This document shows, in pieces, positions 21,336 to 33,947 of a stretch of 64,000 nt of DNA. Every line of letters starts with the position of its first letter. Position 1 is the first letter of the stretch. The position numbers and the translations under genes were made by a program. The stretch is from Cymodocea nodosa (taxonomy: Eukaryota; Streptophyta; Magnoliopsida; Alismatales; Cymodoceaceae), in NCBI GenBank assembly GCA_036874045.1, contig JAZBRI010000011.1, positions 1,736,001-1,800,000 on the forward strand, in the 5' to 3' direction. The notes beneath the pieces are model-generated. The model made no database searches. It saw only the letters and a program-made list of their open reading frames with translations, and had not been told where the DNA came from.

Positions 21336-22580
21336 TGAGCCAGCAGAACTCTCCACTCTGTCTTGAATTCTCTTCATAAATTGTTGAAGAGTTTCTTGCT
21401 CTTTAGTGGAATCTGTAAAGTTATTTTTGTTCAAATGACTTCTTTCAGCCACTTCATTTTCTACTCTTTCTTCTTCCTCCTGACTACCAATCTGTTCTGT
21501 TACTATTCTTTCTGATTTTGTAATAGATTGGGATGGAGTCACGAGCAATTCAGTTTCTGCCCTAATTTTTGTTTCTTCTTGTACAGGTTGTAGACTAATT
21601 TCAGCCTGATTTTTTTCTTGTCTTTGCTCCTGTTACTATAGCTCCTTCTACTCCTCCTCAGAATTGGATAACAGGTTTATAAATATTTGCTCCATAGGCC
21701 CTGTGAAAATTGGTACTTTAGATTTAATTTCCTCATTTTTAGGCACTTTTTCTTTTCCTTTCTTTTTTCTAATTAATTGTGTCTGTTCTTCCTCTTCTTC
21801 TTTTGAAATTAAATCTACAAAAGTAGGCTCTACAGGCTTTCAAGCCACAGGTACTAGCTCTTCCTGTTTAATTCTCTTCATAACTATTGGTCTCGAAGGA
21901 CCAGCCTCTCCTGCAGCACTTGATTTAGTTGCTGCCTGATGCTGTTCAACTTTTACTTTGTATTGGGACCTCATCTTTTCTTCGACCCTTTTTTTCTTAA
22001 TGGCATCATATAAAATATGTGCCTTAGCCATAGCTATTTCTTCAGTATCACCTTGGTCTCTTGCTGTTTTGACCAAGCTAGTAAATTCTTTCTCTTCTTC
22101 TTCAGTTCTCGGCCAAGCAAATGCTACTTGTGGCAATGGCTCTGTTGGCTGAACTAGAGGCCCTCACTGCTGTTCCTCAGGAACAGGCCTTTCAGCAATT
22201 GGTTCCTCCTGTTCTCTTGCTCATTGCTGCTACCATATTTCCCATCTTCCATAACCAGCAATGCATTTTTTAAACTACAACCTAGCTTTACGTTGAATTA
22301 GCTCTAGGGCTACTTCATTGTTTGGCCGGATTTTTCTTTCTTTGCTTTCTGCAATTTCAGTTGCCACTCTAATTCGTGTCTCCATTAGCTGTGGTATTTG
22401 TATTTCTAACTCAACCAAAACTTTCCTCAAGTTAAAAAGTTTTGATTCTACCTTTTGTAGTTCTTTCTCTCTTGTTGTATTCCAGATCTTTTGCCACGTG
22501 TGCCATTCTTCAAATTCGTTTAGAAATTGTGCGATGTCCACTGCATCTTCCGAGAATTCAGGTGTCATCTTCCTCATCAT
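21336..22580 (-). pseudogene. A4 post-integrase ORF, N-terminal part (coiled-coil, acidic)
   Basis: This is the start of the large family A ORF that follows integrase. It begins MMRKMTPEFSEDAVD at 22580, then a heptad-rich segment (KELQKVESKLFNLRKVL, METRIRVATEIAESKE). After that come an alanine/lysine-rich stretch with IKKKRVEEKM and an acidic, E/Q-rich stretch with TEQIGSQEEEERVE near 21490. The conserved globular part seen in A1 and A2 is not here because A3 is inserted at 21336. Several breaks are present. Its function is unknown; see the A1 entry. Confidence 0.75.
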
Positions 22581-23121
22581 GGAGTTACACTACAGCACGG
22601 AATCACTCTGATTTCTACTGTTCTAGATTCTAAATGATTTACTGGATAATGCCCCCAAAACCCTAGGTTTTAGTTTAAATAAGCCCTAAGTTTAGGCGGG
22701 TAATTGAGTCATTTCCTGAACCAACTATTACTATCTTATCCGCGGTCTTAGCTATAGTACTCCATTGAGTTACAGTTAACTCAACGGAATAAGCTCGTTG
22801 ACTAACTCAAGACTCAACAAAGTAAGCTCGTTGAGTTAAGCGTAACTCAATGGACTCCCCATACAAACAGATATAATAATAAAAATACTACAGATAATAG
22901 TTTTCTGTTTTTTTTTTTTGACCGATTTAACCGATACTATGTTTTGGTCATACCTAATTTTTTTCTAAAAATTAATATATATATTTTTCATGTTCCGGTC
23001 ATACCGATGGATCCGATCGGTTGAACCGCAACGATTTTTATATTTTATATTTTTTTTTTTATGTTTTTTTTCTTTATATATATATATATCTATTTTATAT
23101 AAACATAAAATTGATTTCCTA
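22581..23121 (-). other. A4 spacer between pol and the downstream ORF
   Basis: Non-coding. It contains perfect dyads of the type GTTGAGTTA-CAG-TAACTCAAC around 22765-22790, a tail of CGTTGAGTTAAGCGTAACTC, and the CCGCGGTC block (22738). It also holds GGTTTAA.CGATACTATG repeats (22922-22945), a GGTCATACCGATGGATCC block near 22995, and T/AT-rich runs. Layout is the same as 52109-52690 and 60906-61488. Confidence 0.7.
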
Positions 23122-24573
23122 CTAAGTAAAGCTCGAGTAGTCCTCTACTCTGACTTCTTCAATAATTCCAAATGAGCTTTTTGGTGTTTTCAGAATAGGT
23201 CTAAGTTTTTGTCCATTTAATTTAAATATATTCTCATTTTTAGGATTTTAAATTTCAATAGCTCCATAAGGATAAATATTTCAAACTATGTAAGGTCCTA
23301 CCCATCTAGATCTTAATTTTCCTAGATGGTTATGGAGTCTAGCCATATAAAGATATACTTCTTGTCCTATTTTAAAGCTTTTTGGAATAATTTTTCTATC
23401 ATGCCAAAATTTTATTTTCTCTTTTTCTTTTACTGTCTTCAAATAAGCTTCATTTCTAAATTCTTCTAATTCAATTAATTGCATTTTTCTATTTTTAGCA
23501 GCTTGATTTAAATTAGTGTTCAGAGTTTTTAATGCCCAATAAGCTTTATATTCTATTTTAGTAGGTAAATGACAACTTTTTCCATATACTAGCCTAAAAG
23601 GTGACATACCTAAGCTCATTTTATAAGTAGTTCTATAAGCCCAAAGTGCATCTACTAATCTATTAGCCCAATCTGTTCTAGTAGGATTTACTACTTTTTC
23701 TAAGATTAACTTAATTTGTTTGTTTGCACTTTCTACTTGTCCACTTGTTTGTGAATGATATGATGTTGCAATTTTGTGGTTTACTCTATATTTTTTCATT
23801 AAGGCTTCAAAACATCTATTATAGAAATGAGTTCCTCTATCACTGATAATAGCTTTAGGTATTTCAAATCTGGCAAATATATTTGTTCTTATAAATTGTA
23901 TTACTACTTTGTTGTCATTAGTTTTTGTAGGAATAGCTTCTATCCATTTAGATACATAATTCACCCTCAACAATATGTAATTAAATTGATTAGATATAGG
24001 AAATGGACCCATAAAATCGATTCCCCACACATCAAAGATTTCAACCTCAACAATAGGATTAAGAGGCATCATATTCCTCTTTGATATTCTTCCTATTTGT
24101 TGACATCTTAAATAACTTAAGCAATATTTATGAGCATCTTTGAATAGTGTTGGCCAATAAAACCCACATTGTAGAATTTTTGCAGCAATTTTTCTTGAAC
24201 CAAAATGCCCTCCACAAGCTTGGTCATGACAGAAAGACAATATGCTCAGATATTTAGTTTCTGGAACACACCTCCTTAAAACCAGATTAGGACATTTCTT
24301 AAATAAGTATGGGTCTTCCCAATAGTAATATTTTACTCTTGAGAAAAACAATTTCTTATCTTGTCTATTCCAATCCTTAGGTGTTAGACTAGTAACTAAG
24401 TAATTAATTATGTCTGCATACCAAGGTATTGTGTTGATGGTCATTAATTGTTCATCAGCAAAATTATCCTTAATTTCAAGATTTGATTTTTCTATTTGTA
24501 ATCTTGATAAATGATCTACTACTACATTCTCACAACCTTTTTTATCTTTAATTTCTAGATCAAATTCTTGCAA
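23122..24573 (-). pseudogene. A4 integrase
   Basis: The frame opens in the RNase H tail ([16 protein letters not shown]). Integrase follows with the zinc-binding part ([22 protein letters not shown]) and core aspartates in [11 protein letters not shown] and ISDRGTHF. Then come [17 protein letters not shown] with the last acidic residue and [11 protein letters not shown], and the C-terminal segment with [14 protein letters not shown] and RSRWVGPYIV. It is about 480 codons and nearly open along most of its length. Confidence 0.88.
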
Positions 24574-27500
24574 TAATAATATCTATCGGATCAATCTAGG
24601 TTTAGTTTCTTTTTTCTTTATTAGATGTTTTAGAGCTGAATGATCCATGTATACTATTATTTTAGCTCCAATCAGATATGATCTAAACTTTTCTAAAGAA
24701 AACACAATAGCTAATAATTCTTTTTCAGTAGTTGTGTAATTAACTTGAGCATAAATTAAGGTTTTGCTTGCATAATGAATCACTCTAAGAGATTTTTCTA
24801 TCTTTTGTCCTAACACTGCTCCTACAGCAAAATCAGAAGCATCGCACATTAATTCAAATGGATGTCTCCAATCAAGTGCTTGAATTAAAAGAGTTGAAAT
24901 TAAGCTAGTCTTAAGTCTGAAAAATGCTTCCTTGCAATTTTTATCAAAGTTAAATGGAACATCTTTTAATAGATTAGTTAAAGGTCTAGCTATCTTGCTA
25001 AAGTTTTTAGTAAATCTTCTATAAAACAAGCATGTTCTAGAAATGATCTAATATCTTTTACTGATTTAGGTTCTAGTAGATTAGAAATTAGTTCTATTTT
25101 AGCTTTATCTACTTCCAACCCTTTCTTAGATACAGCTTGCCCTAAGAATATTCCTTGTTTAACCATGAAGTGACATTTTTCCCAATTTAAAACCAAATTT
25201 TTTTCCACACAGTGTTTTAATATTAGGTCTAAATTTTTTAAACAGACTTCATATGAGTTGCCATATATAGTAAAATCATCCATAAATATTTCTAAAAAAT
25301 CTTCAGTCATTCCAGTAAATATGCCCTACATACACCTTTAAAAGGTAGCTGGTGCATTGCATAATCCGAATGGCATTCTCTTAAAAGCATAAGTTCCATT
25401 AGGACAGGTGAAAGTTGTTTTCTCTTGATCCTCTAATGCTACTGGAATTTGATTATACCCTGAATACTCGTCTAGGAAACAAAAATATTCTTGCCCTACT
25501 AATCTTTCCAGCATTTAATCTATAAAAGGTAAGGGAAAATGATCTTTCCTAGTCACAGCATTTAGCTTTTTATAGTCTATACATACTCTCCAACTTGATT
25601 GAATTCTAGTAGGTATCAAGTCTTGACTTTCATTCCTAATAATTGTTAATCCTAATTTCTTGGGAACTAAATGGATTGGACTAACCCACGAATTATCAGA
25701 AATCGGATAAATTATGTCATTATCTAACCATTTAACTATTTCCTTCCTGACTACTTCTTTAAGGTTTGGATTTAATCTCCTCTCAGGAATTCTAACAGGT
25801 TTAGCATTCTCTTCTAAATATATGTGGTGATAGCATAAAGTTGAACTTAACCCTTTTATATCAGTCATAGTCCATCATATTACTTCTTTATAACTTTTTA
25901 CTACATCTTTTAATTTAGCTATTTGATCCTCTTTTAAATCTGAAGCAATAATGATTGGACAAGTTCATTTATCTTCCAAAAATATATTGGTTAATTCAGG
26001 GGGTAAAGGTTTTAATTCTAAATGTTGCCCATCAGAAGCTAGAGCTCCTAATTGAACATCATCATATTCTAAATTAATTTCTTCTAGATCTCCTTCTATA
26101 TTTATGCTTTCACTTTCTTCTAAAGTTTCAGAATTGACTTGCCTATTTAATTCTTCTTGAATCACATCATTTAACATATCTCCTTCATCCTCTAAAAAGT
26201 CTATGGTATGTAAGGACATTTCTAGCTCCTCAAACCTTTCTGGTTTGAAAATATTTAATTGAGTATCCTCATTACCATATGCTAACTTCATTACTCTAGT
26301 CTTATAATTTATAACAACCCTTGATGTTGCTAAAAATGGCCTTCCCAGAATTAAAGATGTATCACTATTTTTATGCTTAATTTGTTGGGAATCCAGAATT
26401 ACAATATCAATAGGATATATAAAATTTTTGATTTTAATTTAGACATCCTCTATTTTTCCTCTAGGGTATCTTATACTTCTATCAACTAATCGAATAACCG
26501 TACTAGTAGGAGTTAAGCCTTCTAATCCTAAGGATGCAAATATATCACTAGGCATAACATTTATACCTGTACCTAAGTCTATTAAGGTTCTTTCTAGAAT
26601 AGTATTTCATATGGTGCATGATATAACAGAGATTCCAAGATCAGATAACTCTTTAGGAATTTGTGGCAGAAATAGGGAACTACTTTGCTCAGCTAAAAAG
26701 ACCTTTCTAAGAACTTTTTGCTCTCTTTTCTTAGTACACCAATCCTTCAGAAATTTAGCACAAGGTGGTATTTTCTGCAATAGATCTAACAAAGGAATGT
26801 TAACTTGTACTTTTTCAAAAATTTCTCTTATTTTTTCTTATTTTTCAGGTATTGTTTGTTGTAATCTTTTAGGATAGGGTACTAAAGATTTTGATTTCAA
26901 AGATTCTTTTTCTTTCAATTGATTTGTTTGATCATTTTTAGCTTCATTAGCAGATTCAGATTGTTCTTCAGTGATTTCTAGATTTTTAGCTATTACATTT
27001 TCATTATCATTTTGATTTTTACTCTTATCCACCTTCATATCATTTTCATTTTGAGTTCTTGGTGGTATATCAATTCAAGATCTTAATGTTACACATACAT
27101 CTTCCAGATTTTCGTTACTCTTATGATGTTTTTGTATATCATTTTCATGATTAGGATCTTCAATTGTTTTTAGTTTTAAAGTTCATTCTTTAAATTCTCT
27201 TGCATTAGTATTTTCTGTTTGTTGTATATTTTGCAAATTATGTAGGTTTATAACACTATAATTTTCATTGTCCTGTTGCATAACTTGTATTTTCATTGTA
27301 TATTCATCTAATGCTTTTAATTTTCTTTCCAAATCATCTAATCTCATTGCATTCAATTTTTGATCAATTTTCATTATGGTTTTTTTAGTTTCGTAAATTA
27401 TATCCTTTTTAGGTTCTGAATATACTTCCTTATAATTTAATTAGATGACTTCTTGTTGCTTACACATAAAGTATTCTAATTTGTCCAGATTTTGCTCTAT

Positions 27501-27791
27501 ACTACACTCTAGTCTATCATACCTATCCCAAACTTCAGTGTCTCTCAACATATTACACATTCTATACTGACCATCAGTTGGGTAAACTATAGGATTCTCA
27601 TACTTGGCTCTATTATACTGAGGATAATTCATTGGTTGTTCATGGGATCTAACCATCTGTAAACGTCTTAGTTTCAAACAGTCAGAAATGTCGTGTCCTT
27701 TAGAATTGCAGAATTCACATATGTTAATTACAGGTTTTAGAAATCTTTGAGCATAAGCATATGCTATATTCTCAATTATAGAAGAAAACAC
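24574..27791 (-). pseudogene. A4 pol: zinc knuckle, protease, RT, RNase H
   Basis: The zinc knuckle CX2CX4HX4C (CEFCNSKGHDISDC) lies about 25 codons from the frame start near 27770. It is followed by VTLRS near 27090, the protease region (about 26300-26800, with an IPKELSDLGI segment and a GRPFLAT-type segment), and RT (25000-25870, with WLDNDIIYPISDNSWVSP and EIFMDDFTIYGNS). RNase H follows (24583-25000, [29 protein letters not shown]). There are roughly eight breaks. No capsid domain occurs between the primer site and the knuckle. Confidence 0.87.
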
Positions 27792-27846
27792 ACAACTCTA
27801 GCTATTAAAATGTAACAGCTCTGACAGTTGCATATATTAATTCAAT

Positions 27847-27864
27847 TCCCCAGCAATGGCGCCA
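27847..27864 (-). other. Primer-binding site of A4
   Basis: The minus strand reads TGGCGCCATTGCTGGGGA, eight bases from the LTR end at 27872. It is tRNA-Asp type with two likely changes. Confidence 0.85.
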
Positions 27865-28865
27865 TAAAACTTGTTTGTGTTTTCCCAGCACTACACCAAA
27901 AAAACTTGGATTTGTTACTTCTGTTTTTTTACTTAGTTAATTTATCTTTATGCCTATTCTTTTCTTTTAGAAGTAAACAAACAACCTTTAATACAATTTA
28001 GATATTAATTCCAATTTGTACTTTAACTGCAAGTGCACAGTGTCTATTGTATCAATGTGTAAGTATAGGTCGATCCCATAGGGAAATGCTGAAGAACTTG
28101 AGAACTGTTCGTTTGTTAACAATCAAATTTATATATTCAATAAGCTCTTTGTTGAATTACATTTAACTCAACAAACAAAGTTCGTTGAGTTATGGCTAAC
28201 TCAACGGACTAACCTCGTGGACTTAAGTTAACTCCATGAGCCTGTCTTTTCTTTTTAATACTGCTATTTACAAAGGAATTCGGCCAACCATTGGGCGATT
28301 CCACAGATTGTAAATAACATCAATTCAGCTATTTAATGTTAGTAAACATTGGATTTATCATTAAGCAATACTAACATTCAGATAATTCAAATAGTAACCA
28401 TTAAAATCTTTAAGTCTTTTGAACGAACCAATTTTAGTAAACTGTAAAACTAAAACAAACATAAAACAATCACAACACTGACAAAGATAACATTAATCAC
28501 GATACAACACAAACAATACAACACTCAAATACAACATTCAACAAAGATAAATTGTTTTTGGTATTTTTGTTTTAATATGAACATGGAAATGGGTGAAAGG
28601 TGAAATGTAAAGTAATCTCACTCGATAGTAAATACTTCTGTCACTACTTGCAATGCGATTACACCACTGAAAATTAAACCACTTACAATTCTGTCTCCTC
28701 TCCCTATAGAATCGCGAGTCCAGAATTCCAAGATGATCTCCCCTTCAGCATATAGGCATCAACCCGATGCCAAGGCTAAAAGCTTTACGATCTCCTAAAA
28801 TATGAGTTAGTGCTTGGTGAAAATGGCTTCCCTTCCCGTGACGCGATCACTCCTCATAGTGGTTG

Positions 28866-29238
28866 TGTTGTGCGGAAAGATCAAACAAACGTGGAGCATC
28901 TAGGGGTGGCGTGGAGAAGAGATCTGCGTGGAAGAGAGGATTGTGGGTGGAGAATTTGAAAAACAACAAATTTACGTGATTCCCCAACACAGGTACATCC
29001 ACGAGTGATCAATCTATCGTGATTCCTTACTGTATAGTTGTTGATACAAAGAAGGGGGAGAACAAAATCAAGGGATGGTTTAGCATGACATCCCTTGGAC
29101 GTGGATGACCCCTTACATATATAGGGGCAACGGTTGGTGATACCCAAAAGACAAGTTTGCCCCTATACAAATTATCAAAGAAATACAACTATATTCAATG
29201 ACACATACATATACTTGATGGAAGACACACGCATCACA
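28866..29238 (-). repeat. 3' LTR of Cop-T
   Basis: Termini are TGTTG on the plus strand and ATCACA at 29238. TATATATG-type TATA box lies at about 29113-29123 on the minus strand (CCCTATATATGTAAGG). The polypurine tract AAGGTGGAGATT abuts at 29239-29250. The frame at 28881-29147 is simply open LTR sequence. Confidence 0.9.
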
Positions 29239-29306
29239 AATCTCCACCTTGTCTTTCATCAATCTTCACCACGAACAGGTGATGGATCACCAAGACCCAA
29301 CTTGGG

Positions 29307-30998
29307 TCAGCAACAGCAATAGACGTTGAGTAAGTCGAAGCAATGCTTGAACTTGCTTTCAACAACGCCCTTTGTAAACATATCAGTCGGATTGTCCTTT
29401 GTGTTGACCTTCATAATCTTTATCCTATCTTCATTCCTAAGGAAGTGATACTTAATATCAATATGTTTAGTTCTATCATGAAAGACATTATCTTTGGAGA
29501 GACAAATAGTGCTAAGACTATCAAAGAAGATATCAGCTTTATCAATGCACCAACCAAAGTCTCCAAGTAAGCCTTTCAACCAAATCCCTTCCTTTGCAGC
29601 TTCTTTCATAGCCACATATTCAACCTCAGTTGTGGACAGAGATACCGTAGGCTGAAGAGTTAATTTCCAACTCACAATAGAACCTGCAAATGTAAAGACA
29701 TAACCAGATAATGATCTCCTTCTGTCAACATCACCTGCATAGTTTGAGTCTATATAACCAGCCATAGTACAACCCTGATCTGCTGCATACATCAAGCCAA
29801 CACTTGGAGTTCCTTTCAAATATCTGAATATCCTTTTAACTGCTTTCCAATGTTCCCTACTCAGATTGGACATGAACCTACTAACAACACTCACAGGATA
29901 TGCCAAATCAGGCCTAGTGCATACCATAGCATACATAAGACTTCCAACTACCTATGCATAAGGAACTTGCTGCATATCAAGCTTTTCAGAATCAATTTGT
30001 AGACACATCACAGATGACAATTTGACATTTCTATCATAAGGCGTGCTAATGGCTTTGCATGAAGCCATACCAAATTTGCTAAGGATCTTCTCAATATACT
30101 TCTGTTGATTCAAAAACAGCTTACTAGAATTTCTTTCACGCTTAATCTCCATTCCAAGAATTCTGCCAGCTGGACCAAGATCCTTCATATCAAATTCTGA
30201 TTTTAATGTGTCCTTCAGCTCCTATATCACTTCGATATTCTTCGCAGCTATAAGAATATCATCAACATACAATAACAAATAAACATGTGTACTCTTACTA
30301 AGAGTTTTAACATATACACATGAATCATAGTTGCTACGTCTAAAACCAACTTTAACTATAAAGGCATCAAACCTTTTGTACCATTGGTGTGGTGACTGTT
30401 TAAGTCCATACAAGGACTTATTTAATTTGCACACCCAATCAGATTTACCATTCACCACAAACCCTGTTGGTTGTTCCATCCAAATATTTTCTTCCAACTC
30501 ACCATGCAAGAAGGTCGTCTTTACATCTAGTTGTTCCAATTCTAAATTCTGTGCTGCAGTAATGGATAACAAAATTCTAATAGATGTATGACGTACAACA
30601 GGAGCAAATACCTCATTGAAGTCAACTCCTTCTCACTATGAATAACCTTTGGCGACTAATCTTGCCTTGTGCTGCATACCTACGTTGCCTTGAGTCCCAA
30701 TCTTCTTCTTATAGACCCATTTGCAACCAACAATATTTGTGTTCTTTGGACGTTTCACCAGTTTCCAAGTCTTAGTCTTATGGAGAGATTGGAGTTCCTC
30801 CTCCATAGCAGACATCCAAAGACTAGTTTCTGAATCTTTCATTGTAGCTTCATATGTAGGTGGATCAACAGAATCCTCCACCTCAACTGCTACTTGTAAG
30901 GCAAAAGCAACCAAACTATCGTAGCCATATTTAATCGAAGGTCTAATGTCTCTTCTAGGACGATCTTTGCCAATGGTTCTTGGTGGTGGTTGCTCCAC
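29307..30998 (-). pseudogene. Cop-T reverse transcriptase and RNase H
   Basis: RT begins with the copia entry segment (TWKLVKRPKNTNIVGCKWVYKK cut into its landmarks TWKLV and GCKWVYK near 30700-30780). It continues with LEQLDVKTTFLHGELEE (first catalytic aspartate) and KSLYGLKQSPHQWYKRF, then the YVDD box (LLLYVDDILIA near 30250), and DLGPAGRILGMEI. RNase H follows with VSRFMSNLSREHW, YIDSNYAGDVDRRRSLSGY, STTEVEYVA and the end DMFTKGV near 29340. It is broken several times. Confidence 0.88.
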
Positions 30999-32029
30999 CT
31001 CTTCCTCCTCAACTTCATTTTCCTAAGTTTCAGATGAGATTTCTCTAATTTCAACCTGATTAGTGATAGGTGGCTATTGTGCGTCATCTATCTCTATCTG
31101 TTCAGGAAGGGTGTGCTCAATTTCTAGTGTTTCACTTACTAGTTTATCTATTACCTACAAAAGAGAATTCTCATCAAAAGTAACATCACGGCTATATATT
31201 ACTTTGTGAGATTCAATATCATATATCCTATATCCCTTTACACCAACACCATAGCCCACAAATATGCCTTTCTTGGCATGTGGTTCCAGCTTGCCATTGA
31301 ATAACTAGAAGATCTTTTCAACCATACCTCAAGAGGTATCTTCCCATCTATGGCACTAGAAGGGGACCTGTTCACCAGATAGGAAGCTGTGTTAGCAGCC
31401 TCTACCCAAAACTTCTTGCTCAAACCTACATGAGACAACATACAACGTGCCTTTTCTAGGAGTGTTCTGTTCAATCTTTCAGCCACTCCATTTTGCTGAG
31501 GGGTATACCTGACAGTGTTATGCCATGTAATGCCTTCATCTTTACAAAAGTTATCAAATTCTTGAGAACAAAACTCAAGACCATTATCAGTTCTAAGATA
31601 TTTTACCTTTCTGTCTGTTTGGTTTTCTACCTACTTCTTCCAATGCTTGAAGCAAGAAAAAGCTTCACATTTGTGTGTCAAAAAAAAAACCTAGTTCATC
31701 CTTGAATGACAGTCAATGATAGAAAGAAAATATCTAGAACCTGCAATAGAAGGCTGACGTGAAGGCCCCCAACAATCAGCATGAATATAATCAAGAACTC
31801 CCTTGGAGCTATGCTGATTGCGTGCAAATGACACTCTTTTTTGTTTGCCAAAGACACAATGCTTGCACATGTCAATATAAGCAATCTTGTGCCCATTAAA
31901 CTTGCCTAGACTAAGTTTTTGCATTCCTTTCTGCCCCAAATGACCCATCCTTGAGTGCCACATGACAGAAAAAACCTGCTGACCAGATATAGCTGATGTA
32001 GCTGCGCCAACAATTGGAGTGCCCTGCAA
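30999..32029 (-). pseudogene. Cop-T integrase
   Basis: GAG-pre-integrase segment with HSRMGHLGQKGMQKLS and CKHCVFGKQKRVSF (HHCC zinc binding) at 31830-31970. It is followed by the core beginning LDYIHADCWGPSR (first catalytic aspartate) and YFLSIIDCHSR. The last part of the core is AERLNRTLLEKARCMLS near 31450 with WVEAANTASYLVNRSPS. The polar spacer to RT (30999-31230) is acidic and serine-rich. Several breaks are present, with low-complexity A/T runs near 31680. Confidence 0.82.
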
Positions 32030-32035
32030 AATGTA

Positions 32036-33195
32036 TTAAGGACCAGATTTGGTTCCCTTCATAACAACTAATGAGCCTTTCAGTATGTTGATTTTCCCCT
32101 CACCACCTATATATCTATAACCCTTAGCATCAAGGGTCATCAGTGAGATCAGACTTTTTCCAAGCTTTAGGATGTGCCAAACGTCCTCTAGAATTCTAAC
32201 TGTGCCATCATGTAGTTTAAATTTTATAGTACCCACACCAACTCTAGAACACACATCATCATTTGCCAAAGTCACTTGACCACCCTCCACCTGCTCGTAG
32301 GTGTCAAAATACTCCCTAGTAGGAGTCATATGATGTGAAACTCCTGAGTCCATAATCCAATGATCATCAGAATAGGCACTACAACAAACTGTAAGAGAAA
32401 AGTCATCACCTAACGCAGAACTGGTTTCTACCACAGCAGCCTTTCCTTTGTTCAAAAGCTTGGGACAATGTGATTTCCAGTGTCCTTTCTCCTTACAGCA
32501 ATGGCAAGTATCCTTAGAGTACTTGCCCTTCGACTTGCTTCTACTTCTATTCTTCCCTCCACCTTGTCTCTGGCTACTTCCCCTATTCTCTTGCTGATGA
32601 GCTGAGAGGCCAACACCACTTGCCTCGTTTCTACCATGCACCATGTGCCTGAGCTCCCTAGAATGAAGGCTGGACCTCACTTCTTCCAGTGTAATTGAAT
32701 CTTTCCAACTACACAAGACTAAACAAAGTTTTCATAACTCAATGGGAGTGAACAAAGCAAGATGAGAGCTGCATCTTCATCTTCTATGATTACTCCAATA
32801 TTCTTGAGTTCCATCAGAATAGCATTTAGTTGATCTAAATGCTACTTAAAAGGTACACCTTCTATCATCTTTAAAGAGAATAATCTCTGCTTTAACAACA
32901 ATTTGTTTGTTAAAGACTTAGTCATATACAATGACTCAAGTTTCTGCCAAAGACCTAACGAGGTAGATTCATCAGTAACTTCTATTATAACTTCATCAGA
33001 CAAACACAACAAGATGGTGGAGTGAGCTTTCTCTTCCTACAATTCAAACTCTAGCGAATTTCTGTTCAGAGTAGTTTTTTTATTTAAAGGAGCCCAAATA
33101 CCTTGTTGCTTTAGAAGTGCTTTCATCTTAATTTGTCATAAGCTGAAGCTATTCTTACCATCAAACTTTTCTATCTTCAACCCCGAAGTATTCAT
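32036..33195 (-). pseudogene. Cop-T gag and aspartic protease
   Basis: The start is probably the ATG at 33195 (MNTSGLKIEKFDGKN). The copia gag core includes SDEVIIEVTDE and LWQKLESLYMTKSLTNKL. A zinc knuckle CX2CX4HX4C (CHCCKEKGHWKSHC near 32490) follows an arginine/serine/glycine-rich stretch. The retropepsin active site is D-S-G (WIMDSGVSHHMTP near 32335), followed by VGVGTIKFKL and the LISLMTLD segment. The gene is broken a few times. Confidence 0.85.
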
Positions 33196-33530
33196 GCTTT
33201 CAAAACAACAAACAACCAGCAATACACACGAGATACAATGTGATTTCAACAAACACAATTCTGCGGCAAGGTACACAATAGCAAGCAATATCTCAACAAC
33301 AATATGCTATTGAAACTACTGATTTCAACGAAATACAATCAGCCACAAGCCAAGCACACTACTTATCACAAAATAGTAGCAAATACTCACACAAACCAAG
33401 CACAAAACCACAATCACAAAATGCCCAAAATCCGACAATCAAAGAGTCACTCGTCTAGAAAACTGTTGTGCCCTAGCCAGACGCCTCCTGTTGTATCTCT
33501 CTGAATAAGAAACTTCTGACCATGAAATTT

Positions 33531-33904
33531 TAAAGGAAGGAATTTCAGGAAGCTTACTACACGTCCTCAAAATTTAGGATGCAACGGAGAACGGACGAGG
33601 AAGGCGCATGACTTGGCGTCGGAGTGTGCAGACCAGCGCCGGCGACGACGATAGTTACGAAAATAGGGGATATCCTTGCAAAAATGGCTTGAAACTTGAT
33701 CAATATCTTCGAAAGTTTAAAGAAAGGAATTTCAGGAAGCTTACTACACGTCCTCAAAATTTGAGATGTAATGGAGCATGGACGAGGAAGGCGCATGACT
33801 TGGCGTCGAAGTGTGTAGACTAGCGCTGGCGACAACGGCAGTTACAACAATGGAGAGAACCCTTGCGGAAATGGCTTGAACCTTGATGAAACTCTTCGAA
33901 ACTT
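33531..33904. repeat. Two tandem ~187-bp units in the Cop-T leader
   Basis: The unit beginning TAAAGGAAGGAATTTCAGG at 33531 is repeated from 33718 (TAAAGAAAGGAATTTCAGG) and runs to about 33904. Both contain GCGCATGACTTGGCGTCG. The region lies between the primer site (33930) and gag (33195) and is GC-richer than its surroundings. Opposing open frames here are by-products of the repeat. The leader 33196-33530 is otherwise CA-rich and featureless. Confidence 0.8.
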
Positions 33905-33929
33905 CAAATGCAAACCCAGAGATGTTCAA

Positions 33930-33945
33930 CCTTGCTCTAATACCA
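33930..33945 (-). other. Primer-binding site of Cop-T
   Basis: The minus strand reads TGGTATTAGAGCAAGG, two bases from the LTR. This is the TGGTATCAGAGC-type site matching initiator tRNA-Met that most plant copia elements use, with one change. Confidence 0.85.
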
Positions 33946-33947
33946 GT

